A program made the translations under genes and the position numbers. Source: Pseudomonadota bacterium (GTDB lineage: Bacteria; Pseudomonadota; Alphaproteobacteria; Sphingomonadales; Sphingomonadaceae). From it: DNA of 52,981 nucleotides. The DNA lies in the NCBI GenBank assembly GCA_023417515.1, contig JAEZFL010000131.1, forward strand, positions 1 to 52,981, read 5' to 3'. The notes beneath the pieces were generated by a model. That model ran no database searches. It was not told where the DNA came from and saw nothing but the letters and a program-made list of their open reading frames with translations. Positions 1-8,402 of this stretch are shown in pieces. Position 1 is the stretch's first letter, and the number at the start of each line of letters is the position of its first letter.

Positions 1-317
1 GATAAATACCTTTAACCGAACCGCCCCAACCCGACTTCCTGCACATAATCGCAAACGAGGCAAGTTTGCCGGAAGTCGAATACACGCAGGACCTTATGAG
101 GACGTCCCGCCTTCATTTGGGTTAAACCCGATATGCGGCCGCCTCCAGTCGACTTGGCCAAGATCAATGGATCAGCCGCTGGCAATGGATCGGGCGGGAC
201 GCGACGGCAAAGCTGGAGCCTTTCCCTTCCTGAAGGAGAGACGATAGGGCTGGGCGCGCACGGCGCCGGCTTTGCTAGGTATTTCTGCAAGGGGTCGAAG
301 GCAGAAGTCCCTTCGGC
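1..317. other. Left-edge region without a recognisable gene
   Basis: I see no convincing gene here. Short open frames on both strands have no ribosome binding site and no recognisable protein. The first 120 bases are less GC-rich than the rest. A 6-bp inverted repeat, CGAAGG (296-301) and CCTTCG (310-315), lies just past the stop codon of the minus-strand gene that ends at 318. It could act as a weak terminator, but no T-run follows on that strand. Confidence 0.4.
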
Positions 318-1181
318 CTATAGACAGCCCGCCGTCGCCCGCGCCTTCGGGAGGTCGCGCTTCAACGCGTCGCGCAGGCCGGCGCCATAGACGCCCTGCA
401 GCTCGTCATAGACCTTGCAGGCATCCTGGTTCTTCTTGAGCTTCACCAGCGCATCGCCAAGGTAGAAGAGGCTGTCCTGGGCGCGCTCGCCCTTGGGGTC
501 CGCCTCGTAATTGGCGAACAGCGCCTTGGCCGCCGCCGTCGCCTTGCCGTCATCGAGCAGCGCTCGGCCGGCGAGGTTGCGGGCCCAGCTTGCGCGACGA
601 TGCTTCGGATAGCGCACGGCCATCGCCTCGAGCACCCTTTGCGCCTCGGCGTAATTGCCTTTCTCCCACAGGCGGAAGCCGGTGATGTAGGCGTCCTCGG
701 CCGGATCCCCGCTGGACGGGGCGGCGACAGATGCGGACGGCTCGGCGGCCGGCGTCTTGACGGTGGTGGGCTCGGCGGCCGCGGCGGGCGGCTGCTCGAC
801 GGGCGGAGGAGCGGCCTGCGCGGCCTCGAACTGCGCTCGCAACGCGGCGATCTGCTGCTCCTGCTGGCGCAGCTTGAATGCGGCCTCTTCCGCCTGGCCG
901 GTCAGGCGGGCGAGCTGCGCCTCAAGCGCATCGACGCGCGCAGTGAGATCGGCGACTGCACTGGCGGCCGGCACACCCGCGGGCGCGGCCGGCACCTGCT
1001 GCGGGCCGATCTCCGGCTCGACGATCGCCTGGCGGCCGGCGCCGGGGAAGACCTTGCGCTGCACGGCGCGCATCTCTTCCTCGAGCTTCTTGATCCGCTT
1101 TTCCGGGGTCGGCTGCGGCTGGGCCGAGGCCGGCACCGCGACGCAAGCCATCAGGAGGGCGAGAAGAGCTTGAAAACGCAT
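318..1181 (-). CDS. cpoB: CpoB/YbgF-type periplasmic TPR protein
   Basis: Periplasmic protein of the CpoB (formerly YbgF) family, which links the Tol-Pal system to cell-wall synthesis during constriction. The first 20 residues form a signal peptide ending in PASAQ. A charged helix (about 27-40) and a coiled coil (about 75-120) follow, then a Pro/Ala-rich linker, then TPR-like helices from about 160 to the end, starting near GNYAEAQRVLEAM. I chose the ATG at 1181 because GGGGAA lies six bases upstream; an ATG two codons earlier would overlap that site. The length (287 residues) is normal for the family. The tol and pal genes are not in this window. Confidence 0.85.
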   Translation of the reverse strand: MRFQALLALLMACVAVPASAQPQPTPEKRIKKLEEEMRAVQRKVFPGAGRQAIVEPEIGPQQVPAAPAGVPAASAVADLTARVDALEAQLARLTGQAEEAAFKLRQQEQQIAALRAQFEAAQAAPPPVEQPPAAAAEPTTVKTPAAEPSASVAAPSSGDPAEDAYITGFRLWEKGNYAEAQRVLEAMAVRYPKHRRASWARNLAGRALLDDGKATAAAKALFANYEADPKGERAQDSLFYLGDALVKLKKNQDACKVYDELQGVYGAGLRDALKRDLPKARATAGCL

Positions 1182-1252
1182 GGACATTTCCCCGGAGAAG
1201 CAACCCGGCGAGCCTAGCATGGGGGCGCTGGCCGCCGCCAGATGGAACCGAT

Positions 1253-2107
1253 CTATTCGGTGAGAGGAGCGACGGGCTGTTGCACCGGTGCCGCAGGAGG
1301 CACGGTCGGAACGGCCGCCGGAGCTCCAGCCGGACGCATCAGATCCTGCGGAAGCAGGCTGATATTGCTGGCCGGCCCGGCCGGACCGAGTTGCGGAAGC
1401 TCGGCAGTGCCGACGCGCACCTTGAGCGCCTCGGCACGAGCGGTGCGGATCATCGGCCGCTGCGCCGAAGCCGGCACCTCGAACGTCTCGCCCGCCTGCA
1501 TCTGGCGCTGGAGCAGCGCCGGACCCGTGGCAGCGCCGTCATAGATGCGCACCCACACCTCGCTGGTCGCGGTCAGGACCACCGGCCCGGTCGCGACTTG
1601 TGCCGGCGCTGCGGGTTGCTGCCCGCCGCTCGGAGGCGCCACGGGCGTGGCGACCGCGACCGGTGCCGCCTCTTCGGTCGTGGCCCGCTCCAGCATGTCG
1701 GGCTCGCCCGCCGAACTGCTGCGCCAGATCAGCCAGCCCGCCGCCAGCAGCAGGGCGAGCAGGCCGGCGACGAGGGCGAGCGAGCGCGGCGGCACCCGGG
1801 CCGGATCGGCGGGCTCGTAGGGCGTGCCGACTGTCGGGCTCTGGCCGGCGCCGAGCTCTTCGCGAAGCTCGCGGCCCAGCTCGGTGCCGTTCAGTCCGAC
1901 GACATTCGCATAATTGCGCACGAAGCCGATGCTGTAGGTGATCGCCGGAAGCGTATCCCAGTCGCCTCGCTCGATCGCGTCGAGATGACGGATGGGGATT
2001 CGGGTCTTGGTGGCGATATCGTCGAGGCTCAGCCCGCGTGCCTCGCGCGCTGCCTTGAGCCGGTCGCCGATCGAATTGCCGGAGGAGAGACTGTCCACGT
2101 CGTTCAT
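1253..2107 (-). CDS. RodZ-like helix-turn-helix membrane protein
   Basis: Membrane-anchored helix-turn-helix protein of the RodZ type. Residues 10-75 form an Xre-like HTH domain (DRLKAAREARGLSLDDIA), as in cytoskeleton-linked RodZ. One membrane helix lies at about 108-130 (LALVAGLLALLLAAGWLIW). After a Pro/Ala-rich linker comes a C-terminal DUF4115-like beta domain at about 175-245 (VWVRIYDGA). RodZ helps position MreB for rod shape. The family match is clear, but the role in this organism is inferred. The gene lies between cpoB and ptsP on the same strand with gaps of about 70 and 106 bases. There is no strong ribosome binding site at the start. Confidence 0.8.
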   Translation of the reverse strand: MNDVDSLSSGNSIGDRLKAAREARGLSLDDIATKTRIPIRHLDAIERGDWDTLPAITYSIGFVRNYANVVGLNGTELGRELREELGAGQSPTVGTPYEPADPARVPPRSLALVAGLLALLLAAGWLIWRSSSAGEPDMLERATTEEAAPVAVATPVAPPSGGQQPAAPAQVATGPVVLTATSEVWVRIYDGAATGPALLQRQMQAGETFEVPASAQRPMIRTARAEALKVRVGTAELPQLGPAGPASNISLLPQDLMRPAGAPAAVPTVPPAAPVQQPVAPLTE

Positions 2108-2213
2108 CTACTCAACTGATCCCGCACACCCGCGTGGCAAATGCCAGCATATCAATTCGATCCGCCTTGTCATCGGAGCATGCCGCCATTGTCAACCTGA
2201 GGCACGCCGCGGA

Positions 2214-4487
2214 TCAGCCTGTCATCACGCCGTACTTCTCCGCAAGGGCGGTGAGCGCCGCGCGAATGTCGTCCGGCGGCCGATCCAGCAGAGCCTCCAC
2301 TTCAGGGCCGAGCTTCGCCCTGTCGAGCGATCGGATCATCGCCTTGATCGGGCCGACCGCGATCGGCGTGATCGAGAACCGCTCGATGCCGATGCCGATC
2401 AGGGCCATGGCCTCGAGCGTCCGCCCGCCCATTTCGCCGCACACCGCGACCGGCACCTCATATGCATCCGCCTGCCGGACGATGCGCCGAAGATAGCGAA
2501 GGATCGCCGGACTGAGCCAGTCATAGCGCTCGGCAAGGCGCGGATTGGCGCGGTCGGCCGCGAACAGGAACTGAGTGAGGTCGTTCGTGCCGATCGAGAG
2601 GAAGTCGATCTTCGGCAGAAGAATGTCGAGCACCTCAGCGAGCGAGGGCACTTCCAGCATTGCGCCGTAGCGAATTCGCGACGGCAGTCGCTTGCGCCGT
2701 CCGGCCAGCCATTCCCGCTGCCCTTCGACGATCGCTTTGGCCTGATCGAACTCCCAGGCCTCCGAGATCATCGGAAACATGACGTTGAGCTCCTGCCCGG
2801 CGGCAGCTTCCAGCAATGCCCGCGCCTGCGTCTTCATCAGCACGTCGCGCTCCAGCGACAGGCGGAGCGCGCGCCAGCCCATCGCCGGATTCTCCTCACT
2901 CGCCTCGCCCACCTCCAGGTATGGCAGCGCCTTGTCGCCACCGATGTCGAGCGTGCGGAAGATGACCGGCTTCTCCCCGGCTGCGTCAAGGACCGACCGG
3001 TAGAGGCGCTGCTGGCTGTCCTTGCGCGGAAGGGTGGCCGAAACGAGGAACTGGAATTCGGTGCGAAACAGGCCGATGCCGTCGGCGCCGGTGGTCTTGA
3101 GCGCGGCCACGTCGTCGCGCAGGCCCGCATTGACCATCACGGTGATCCGTGCGCCGTCCTTGGTGACCGCCGGCACGTCGCGCAGGGCGGCAAACTCCGC
3201 GCGGCGCTTCTGGGTGGCCAGGAGCTGCGCGTCGAACGCATCCTCGACCGACGCGATCGGGCGCACGAACGCGACGGATTCATTGGTGTCGAGCAGCACC
3301 GCGTCGCCTTCGTTGATCGCCTGGCGCACGCCCGGCACCCGGCCCAGCATCGGCACGCCCATCGCCCGCGCGACGATCGTGACATGCGCGGTTAGCGATC
3401 CCTCCTCCAGGATCACGCCCTTCAGCTTGCGCCGATCATATTCCAGCAATTCGGCCGGACCGAGATTGCGCGCGATCAGGATCGCGTCGTGCGGCAGCGC
3501 CATCTGCGCCGCGGTGCCGAGCTGGCCGGAGACGATACGCAGCAGCCGGTTCGACAGATCGTCGAGATCGTGCATGCGCTCCTGCAGCAAAGGATCGTCG
3601 ATCTCGCGCATCCGCATGGTCATGCGCTGACGGACCCGCTCGATCGCTGCTTCCGCGGTCAGCCCACTGTCGATCGCCTCGTTGATCCGCCGGGACCAAC
3701 CCTCGTCATAGGCGAACATCTTGTAGGTCTCGAGGACCTCGTAATGCTCGCCGGCCGTTCCGAACTCGGCCTGGGTCGTCATCGTGTCGATCTGCTCGCG
3801 CATCTTGCGAAAGGCGGAATAGACGCGGTGGCGCTCGGCCTCGATGTCCTCGGCGACGGTGTGCTCGATGAGGATCCGCGGCTGGTGATAGACGGCGGTT
3901 CCGCGGGCCATTCCGACGACGAGCTTGAGGCCCGTGATGCGCGCCATTCCGGCGTCGCGGTCGGCCTCGCCGGCCTTGGCGCGGCGGTCGATCAGGCCGG
4001 CATTGGCGATCAGCTCGGACAGCACCATCGCGACGGTCTGAAGCGCCTCGATCTCGAGATCGTCATAGGCGCGCGGATCGCCATGCTGGACGGCGAGGAC
4101 CCCGACCGCGCGCTCCTGGCGGATGATCGGAACTCCGGCGAAGCTGTGGAAGGTCTCCTCGCCGGTCTCCGGCCGATAGGCGAATTCGGGGTGGCTGGCG
4201 GCCTCGGCGAGGTTCAGAACCTCGACATTCTTGGCGATGGTGCCGACCAGGCCCTCGCCATGGGCGAGCTTGGTGACATGGACCGCGCTCTGGTTGAGGC
4301 CGACCGTGGCGTAGAGCTCGAGCAGGCCGTCGCGAAGCAGGTAGATCGAGCAGACCTCGCTCGCCATCGCCTCCGCGACGATGTTGACCACCTTGTTGAG
4401 CTTCGCCTGGGCGCTGGTGCGCGAGGCCATCACCTCGTGAAGCCCAGTCAAAATCTCGCGGGCGGAAGCGATGGAGGCTTCAGGCAT
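2214..4487 (-). CDS. ptsP: PtsP, PEP-protein phosphotransferase with GAF domain (nitrogen PTS EI)
   Basis: First enzyme of the nitrogen phosphotransferase system. It takes phosphate from phosphoenolpyruvate and passes it to NPr. A GAF domain covers about residues 17-160 (ASEVCSIYLLRDG). The EI N-terminal domain follows, with the phosphohistidine in the segment EEGSLTAHVTIVARAMG. The C-terminal PEP-utilising barrel includes GIGLFRTEFQFL, RTLDIGGDKALPY and VAVCGEMGG. The 757-residue length is normal for PtsP. It probably senses nitrogen status through the GAF domain and signals through EIIA-Ntr, but the partner genes are not in this window. Confidence 0.93.
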   Translation of the reverse strand: MPEASIASAREILTGLHEVMASRTSAQAKLNKVVNIVAEAMASEVCSIYLLRDGLLELYATVGLNQSAVHVTKLAHGEGLVGTIAKNVEVLNLAEAASHPEFAYRPETGEETFHSFAGVPIIRQERAVGVLAVQHGDPRAYDDLEIEALQTVAMVLSELIANAGLIDRRAKAGEADRDAGMARITGLKLVVGMARGTAVYHQPRILIEHTVAEDIEAERHRVYSAFRKMREQIDTMTTQAEFGTAGEHYEVLETYKMFAYDEGWSRRINEAIDSGLTAEAAIERVRQRMTMRMREIDDPLLQERMHDLDDLSNRLLRIVSGQLGTAAQMALPHDAILIARNLGPAELLEYDRRKLKGVILEEGSLTAHVTIVARAMGVPMLGRVPGVRQAINEGDAVLLDTNESVAFVRPIASVEDAFDAQLLATQKRRAEFAALRDVPAVTKDGARITVMVNAGLRDDVAALKTTGADGIGLFRTEFQFLVSATLPRKDSQQRLYRSVLDAAGEKPVIFRTLDIGGDKALPYLEVGEASEENPAMGWRALRLSLERDVLMKTQARALLEAAAGQELNVMFPMISEAWEFDQAKAIVEGQREWLAGRRKRLPSRIRYGAMLEVPSLAEVLDILLPKIDFLSIGTNDLTQFLFAADRANPRLAERYDWLSPAILRYLRRIVRQADAYEVPVAVCGEMGGRTLEAMALIGIGIERFSITPIAVGPIKAMIRSLDRAKLGPEVEALLDRPPDDIRAALTALAEKYGVMTG

Positions 4488-4532
4488 AGGCCCGGCTAAC
4501 AGATGCCGCGCCCGCTTCCAACCTCTCCGGGA

Positions 4533-4561
4533 TTGGCGCGTCCGCGCCGCGATGATATACA
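4533..4561 (+). promoter_or_regulatory. Predicted promoter of the AbrB-VapC operon
   Basis: A -35-like TTGGCG (4533-4538) and a -10-like TATACA (4556-4561) are separated by 17 bases. The -10 overlaps the left arm of the inverted repeat at 4552-4581, so a regulator bound there would block RNA polymerase. Each hexamer matches the sigma-70 consensus at about four of six positions, so this is a moderate-strength prediction. Confidence 0.45.
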
Positions 4562-4581
4562 GAGCGGGGTTCGTATATCAT
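4552..4581. promoter_or_regulatory. Inverted repeat, likely autoregulatory operator of the vapBC-type operon
   Basis: The arms ATGATATAC (4552-4560) and GTATATCAT (4573-4581) are perfect 9-bp inverted copies with a 12-base spacer. They sit directly upstream of the antitoxin gene and are AT-rich in a GC-rich setting. AbrB/MazE-type antitoxins commonly repress their own operon by binding such palindromes, so autoregulation is the likely function. Confidence 0.65.
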
Positions 4582-4596
4582 TTTCGGAGTCGCGCC

Positions 4597-4827
4597 ATGC
4601 GCATCGCCAAATGGGGCAACAGCCTCGCCGTCCGGATTCCGAGAGACGTGGCGGAGGCGCTGGGGCTCAAGGAGGGTGACGAGGTAGAGCTGAAAGCCGG
4701 CCGCGAAGGCACGCTTGAACTGTCTCGGGACGAGCGACGGGAGCGCGCCCTCAAGCGCGTTCGGGAACTCGCCCGCCGGCTGCCGGCCGACTGGAAATTC
4801 GACCGCGACGAAGCGAATGCCCGGTGA
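4597..4827 (+). CDS. AbrB/MazE-family antitoxin (VapB-like)
   Basis: A 76-residue antitoxin with an N-terminal SpoVT/AbrB swapped-hairpin DNA-binding domain (MRIAKWGNSLAVRIPRDVAE, then LGLKEGDEVEL) and a charged C-terminal tail expected to wrap the toxin. The ATG at 4597 has CGGAG seven bases upstream and matches the usual family start. The last codons overlap the toxin gene by four bases (GTGA), so the two are translationally coupled. The operator-like inverted repeat at 4552-4581 suggests self-repression. The pairing with a PIN-domain toxin makes this a VapBC-type module. Confidence 0.88.
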   Translation: MRIAKWGNSLAVRIPRDVAEALGLKEGDEVELKAGREGTLELSRDERRERALKRVRELARRLPADWKFDRDEANAR

Positions 4828-5231
4828 GCGGGACATTCCTCGACACCAACATCCTCATCTACGCCTTCAGCCAGGCCCCGCAGGGCGCGCGGGCGCGCGA
4901 CTTGCTTGGGAGAGCGGACAAGACCGGCGTCCAGAACCTGAACGAATTCGCGAATGTGGCGCGCAACAAGCTGAGCATGTCGTGGGCGGAAGTGCGGGAA
5001 AGCATCGTTCAGATCAGGAGCCTGTGCGCGATCGTGGCCCCGCTCGACCTTGCCCTGCACGAGCGCGGCATGGCGCTGGCCGAGCGCTATGCGCTCGCCT
5101 GCTTCGATGCCCTCGTCGTGGCCGCGGCGTTGGATTCGGGCTGCCACACGCTTTTGTCCGAGGACATGCATGACGGGCTTGTGGTCGAGGAACGTCTGAC
5201 CATCAGGAACCCATTTCGCTCACTCTCCTAG
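4824..5231 (+). CDS. PIN-domain toxin, VapC-type ribonuclease
   Basis: PIN-domain endoribonuclease toxin of 135 residues. The acidic metal-binding residues of the family are present: D7 in FLDTNILIYAF, E41 in NLNEF, D95 in CFDALVVAAAL and D114 in SEDMHDG. VapC toxins cleave tRNA or rRNA when freed from the antitoxin; the target here is unknown. Translation starts at GTG (4824), which overlaps the TGA of the antitoxin gene. All catalytic residues are intact, so the module looks functional. Confidence 0.9.
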   Translation: MSGTFLDTNILIYAFSQAPQGARARDLLGRADKTGVQNLNEFANVARNKLSMSWAEVRESIVQIRSLCAIVAPLDLALHERGMALAERYALACFDALVVAAALDSGCHTLLSEDMHDGLVVEERLTIRNPFRSLS

Positions 5232-5242
5232 TCTGGCCTCGC

Positions 5243-5258
5243 CGCGGCATGCGCCGCG
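5243..5258. terminator. GC-rich hairpin after the VapC gene
   Basis: CGCGGC (5243-5248) and GCCGCG (5253-5258) pair around an ATGC loop, 12 bases past the toxin stop codon. No T-run follows, so intrinsic termination is uncertain. Confidence 0.3.
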
Positions 5259-5395
5259 CGAAGATAATCTGGAGCAGGGCGCTTCCGCTTGGCGCGAAAT
5301 GACGGCTCGGTTATCCTTCGCGATCATGCGGTCGCCGAGGATCGAAGTTCGGGTCCGTTCGTCTTTGTTTCGCGAACAAGAGCGCGGAGGCAGGA

Positions 5396-5821
5396 TTGGA
5401 AGCCACACCGGAACATACGACGCCTCGCATCCTGATCGTGGATGACGAGATCCTGACGGCTCACTCGATCGAGACGGCGGTGCAGTCGCGCGGCTGGGAA
5501 GTGGTCGGGCCGGTCGACCAGATGGAGGTCGCCCTGACCGCTGCCGGCGCGGAGGAGATCCATGCGGCGGTTCTCGACCTCAATGTCGAGGGCCGGCTGG
5601 TGTGGCCGGTCGCGGCAGTCCTCAAGGACCGCGGCGTGCCGTTCCTGTTCCTGACGGGTTATCATGAGAGCCAGGTCGTCCACCCGGATTTCGAGAACGC
5701 GCCGACGCTCGGCAAACCGTTCATCGAGCGCGAGCTGCTGGCCCATATCGCGCGCCTGCTCAGCGACACGAGCGGCCCGCCGGCCGGCGACCCGCCGGCC
5801 CAGCCGGTCGAGGGCGACTGA
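5396..5821 (+). CDS. Single-domain response regulator (CheY-like receiver)
   Basis: Stand-alone receiver domain of 141 residues with no output domain. The phosphorylation site is complete: acidic pair in LIVDDE, acceptor Asp in AVLDLNVEG, switch Thr in FLFLTGYHE and the conserved Lys in LGKPF. The C-terminus is a Pro/Gly-rich tail. The start is a TTG at 5396 with GGAGG five bases upstream; no ATG or GTG nearby gives a better fit. Such proteins pass phosphate within histidine kinase networks. No kinase lies next to it; the kinase gene at 7048-8253 is on the other strand and has its own LytTR partner. Confidence 0.85.
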   Translation: MEATPEHTTPRILIVDDEILTAHSIETAVQSRGWEVVGPVDQMEVALTAAGAEEIHAAVLDLNVEGRLVWPVAAVLKDRGVPFLFLTGYHESQVVHPDFENAPTLGKPFIERELLAHIARLLSDTSGPPAGDPPAQPVEGD

Positions 5822-5993
5822 ACGGCCGCGCCGGTCGCATTCGTCGGCGCGGCTTCCCGATTCGTCGACGGCCGGCCCCGCCCGTCGAGGCTCGGCGCGC
5901 CGTCGTCGCACTGGTCATGATTGTCCTTCCGCTCGATCCTAGCAGGGCTTCGGCGGCGCCATGGAGCGCCGTCGCTGCCAAAGGAGAGAGGCT

Positions 5994-6092
5994 ATGACTG
6001 CGGAGACTTTCCGGACCTGGTCCACGTTCGCCGCCGCCTTGTTCGTCAGCACGTTGCTGCTGTCGGCCGCCACGTCCGCGCCGCTGGTCTGA
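5994..6092 (+). CDS. 32-residue single-span membrane peptide
   Basis: Small gene encoding 32 residues, starting MTAETFRTWSTF and followed by a hydrophobic stretch AALFVSTLLLSAATSAPLV. A strong ribosome binding site (AAGGAGAG) lies just upstream of the ATG. The N-terminus is polar with one positive charge, and the rest could form one short membrane helix or an uncleaved signal anchor. I do not recognise the family. The strong initiation site and a composition typical of a membrane peptide argue that it is real. Function unknown. Confidence 0.5.
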   Translation: MTAETFRTWSTFAAALFVSTLLLSAATSAPLV

Positions 6093-6223
6093 CGCGGGCG
6101 CGCGGGTCCTCGATGCGGGACCAGATATTCGCCGGCCGCGACGCGGCCATCCGCTACTTTAACCCGGATCGGATCTGACGGACTCCAGCCTGTCCGTCGA
6201 TCCGATTCCGTGCCCCGGCTGCT

Positions 6224-6991
6224 TCAGTCCAGGTTGAGCGCGCCCTTCACCGCCGAGACGTAGCTCGGCCCCACCTGCACCTCGGCGCCGCCCTGGAGGA
6301 CCAGGCACAGCGAGCGCCCCGACCTCTTCACTTCCGTCACCTTGTCCGGCCGAACGAAGGCGGAGCGGTGGACCCGAAGCAAAGGCGAATGGGCGAGCCG
6401 CTCCTCGAGCGCGGCCATGGTGATGCGAAGCAGGTGGCTGCGCATGCTGGTGTGGAGCAGCACATAGTCGCGCGCCGCCTCGATCCAGTCGATCGTGTCG
6501 ATCGGCACCCGGCGCTGGCCGTGGCGCTCGGGCACCCAGAAGCCGTCATCGTCATGGGCGCGCGGGGCGGTGCCCGACTTCAGCGCCGCGACCTCCTCCT
6601 CGAGCTGGCCGGCGCGGGCCTCGGCGGCGCGCAGCGACTTGCGGCGGCGGGCGCGGTCGACGGCCTGGCGAAGCCGGTCGAAGCGGACCGGCTTCAGCAG
6701 GTAATCGGCGGCGTCGACGTCGAACGCGTCGGGCGCATAATGTTCGTGGGCGGTCACGAAGACGATCTCGGGCCGCGGCTCGATGTCGATGTCCGCGGCG
6801 GCGCGAAGGCCGTTCTTGCCGGGCATCTGCACGTCGAGGATGACGAGATCGGGGGTGAGCTGCTTGATCTTGTCCAGCGCCTCGTCGCCGTCGCCGGCCT
6901 GGCCGACCAGCTCGACTCCCTCGATGTCGGCGAAGAAGGTCTTCAGGCGATCGATCGCCAGAGACTCGTCATCGACCAGCAATACGCGCAT
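6224..6991 (-). CDS. LytTR-family response regulator
   Basis: Response regulator with an N-terminal receiver (about 1-120) and a C-terminal LytTR DNA-binding domain (about 150-255). The receiver has VDDES, the acceptor Asp in ILDVQMPG, Thr in FVTAHEH and Lys in LLKPV. The output domain shows the LytTR pattern IDTIDWIEAARDYVLLHT. A charged helical linker joins the two. I chose the ATG at 6991, where the receiver fold begins, with GGGAG upstream. It follows the kinase gene at 7048-8253 by 56 bases, so the two form one operon. Targets are unknown. Confidence 0.9.
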   Translation of the reverse strand: MRVLLVDDESLAIDRLKTFFADIEGVELVGQAGDGDEALDKIKQLTPDLVILDVQMPGKNGLRAAADIDIEPRPEIVFVTAHEHYAPDAFDVDAADYLLKPVRFDRLRQAVDRARRRKSLRAAEARAGQLEEEVAALKSGTAPRAHDDDGFWVPERHGQRRVPIDTIDWIEAARDYVLLHTSMRSHLLRITMAALEERLAHSPLLRVHRSAFVRPDKVTEVKRSGRSLCLVLQGGAEVQVGPSYVSAVKGALNLD

Positions 6992-7047
6992 GCCGCCACT
7001 CTCCCACTTCCCCAATGGATGTGAGTGGCGAGCAAAGCGGCCGGGCG

Positions 7048-8253
7048 TCAAGCCTCTTGTGGAGTCCGGCAGACCGGGATGGTGATGACGGCCTGGTAGC
7101 GATCACCCTTCACCCCGGCTTCCAGATTGCCCGCCTTCCCATAGACCGCCTCGAGGCGCTGGCGGACGTTGATCAGGCCGACGCCGCTCGGCGCATGGGT
7201 CGGGCCGCTCTGCTCGGCCGAGACGCAATTCGCGACGGTGATCTTGAGGACGCAGTCATCGACGTCGCCGTTGATGTTGATCTTGGTCGGGCCGCGGGTT
7301 CGGGCGACGCCGTGCTTGATCGCATTCTCGACGAGCGGCTGGACGAGGAAGCTTGGGATCAGCGCCGCGCAGGCCGCGGGGCTGCAATCGACCTCGACGT
7401 CGAGCCGGTCGCCGAAGCGGACGCTCTCGATGTCGAGATATTCCTCGGTCAGCGCGAGCTCCTCCTCGAGCGGGATGAGCTCGCCGGGATCGGCGTTGAG
7501 CGAGGAGCGGAGGAAGCTCGACAATTTGTCGGTCATCCGCTCGGCATCCTCGTTGCGCTGGGTGACGATCAGGGCGGAGATCGAGTTGAGCGCGTTGAAC
7601 AAGAAGTGGGGATTGAGCTGGTAGCGAAGCGCCGCGAGCTGGGCATGCTGGGCGTTGGCGAGCGCCTGGCTGAGCGCGAGCTCCTGCTTGAGCGCGGCGC
7701 GGCGGGCGAAGCTGACCTGGAACAGCGCCATGTTGACGCCGAACACGAGGATATAGTTGAGCAGCGAGGGATAAGCGCGCGACATGTCCGACGGCAGTTG
7801 CGCGAACAGGTGGTCGAGGCGGCTCGCCACCATCGTCTGGAAGGTGAGGTCGAAGGCGGTGTTGATCGTCGCGGTGACGATCACCGTCACCATCATCACG
7901 ATCACGCGCTGGCGAAGCGGCTGGTCGACCGTCCGGCGGAACACCGCGAACATCGACAGAGCGAGCAGGATCGACACCGGCACCGTCGAGCAGTCGAGCG
8001 CAACGCTGGTCCAGTTGGCCCCCTCGTAGCGGGCGATGATGATCGGCAGGAACAGCAGCAGCACGAACAGCCACAGCGACACGGTCAGCGCGATCGCTTC
8101 CGGCCAGCGCGCCTGGTTGGCGAGGCTCGGCATCGGCAGCGCGGCTCCGGAAGCGGCTTCGCTCGGTGCGGGCGGAGCCAGATTTTGCCGCAAGACCTTC
8201 GGGCAATCACGGTCGGGGGAGAAGTCCGGCGTCGCCGAGAGCGCAATTTCCAT
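7048..8253 (-). CDS. LytS/YehU-type sensor histidine kinase
   Basis: Membrane histidine kinase of the LytS class (His_kinase plus HATPase_c), 401 residues. After a polar N-terminus come four hydrophobic segments between about 50 and 205 (including VSLWLFVLLLFLPIIIA). The phosphoacceptor region is QLNPHFLFNALNSISALI, and the ATP-binding domain has LVENAIKHG and GVGLINVRQRL. The start at 8253 is the first Met that gives a sensible protein; the frame runs further upstream but reads as low-complexity Arg-rich sequence. The partner is the LytTR regulator just downstream. The signal is unknown; there is no periplasmic sensor domain. Confidence 0.88.
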   Translation of the reverse strand: MEIALSATPDFSPDRDCPKVLRQNLAPPAPSEAASGAALPMPSLANQARWPEAIALTVSLWLFVLLLFLPIIIARYEGANWTSVALDCSTVPVSILLALSMFAVFRRTVDQPLRQRVIVMMVTVIVTATINTAFDLTFQTMVASRLDHLFAQLPSDMSRAYPSLLNYILVFGVNMALFQVSFARRAALKQELALSQALANAQHAQLAALRYQLNPHFLFNALNSISALIVTQRNEDAERMTDKLSSFLRSSLNADPGELIPLEEELALTEEYLDIESVRFGDRLDVEVDCSPAACAALIPSFLVQPLVENAIKHGVARTRGPTKININGDVDDCVLKITVANCVSAEQSGPTHAPSGVGLINVRQRLEAVYGKAGNLEAGVKGDRYQAVITIPVCRTPQEA

Positions 8254-8402
8254 CGCGGCACCATGCAATAGCCGAGCGCAAAGGTGAAGAGCGGCGGGAC
8301 GAACCTGCCTTGCTGTGCGATGAACGCGACAGCGGTCTCGCCGATTTACACAGGGAATCGGCGTGCCGGCCGCTCGCTGCGCGCACCGACGTGCCCGAAT
8401 AT

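Noticed and set aside
1..317. Possible tilS-like gene start at the left edge, expected from sphingomonad gene order near cpoB
   Set aside because: No matching protein sequence can be read in any frame.
600..1217. Long open frame opposite cpoB
   Set aside because: Composition is Gly/Arg-rich, as expected for the antisense of a GC-rich gene; cpoB on the other strand is a clear family match.
6113..6178. Possible 21-residue open frame starting MRDQIFAGRDAAIRYF
   Set aside because: No ribosome binding site and no recognisable pattern; too short to support.
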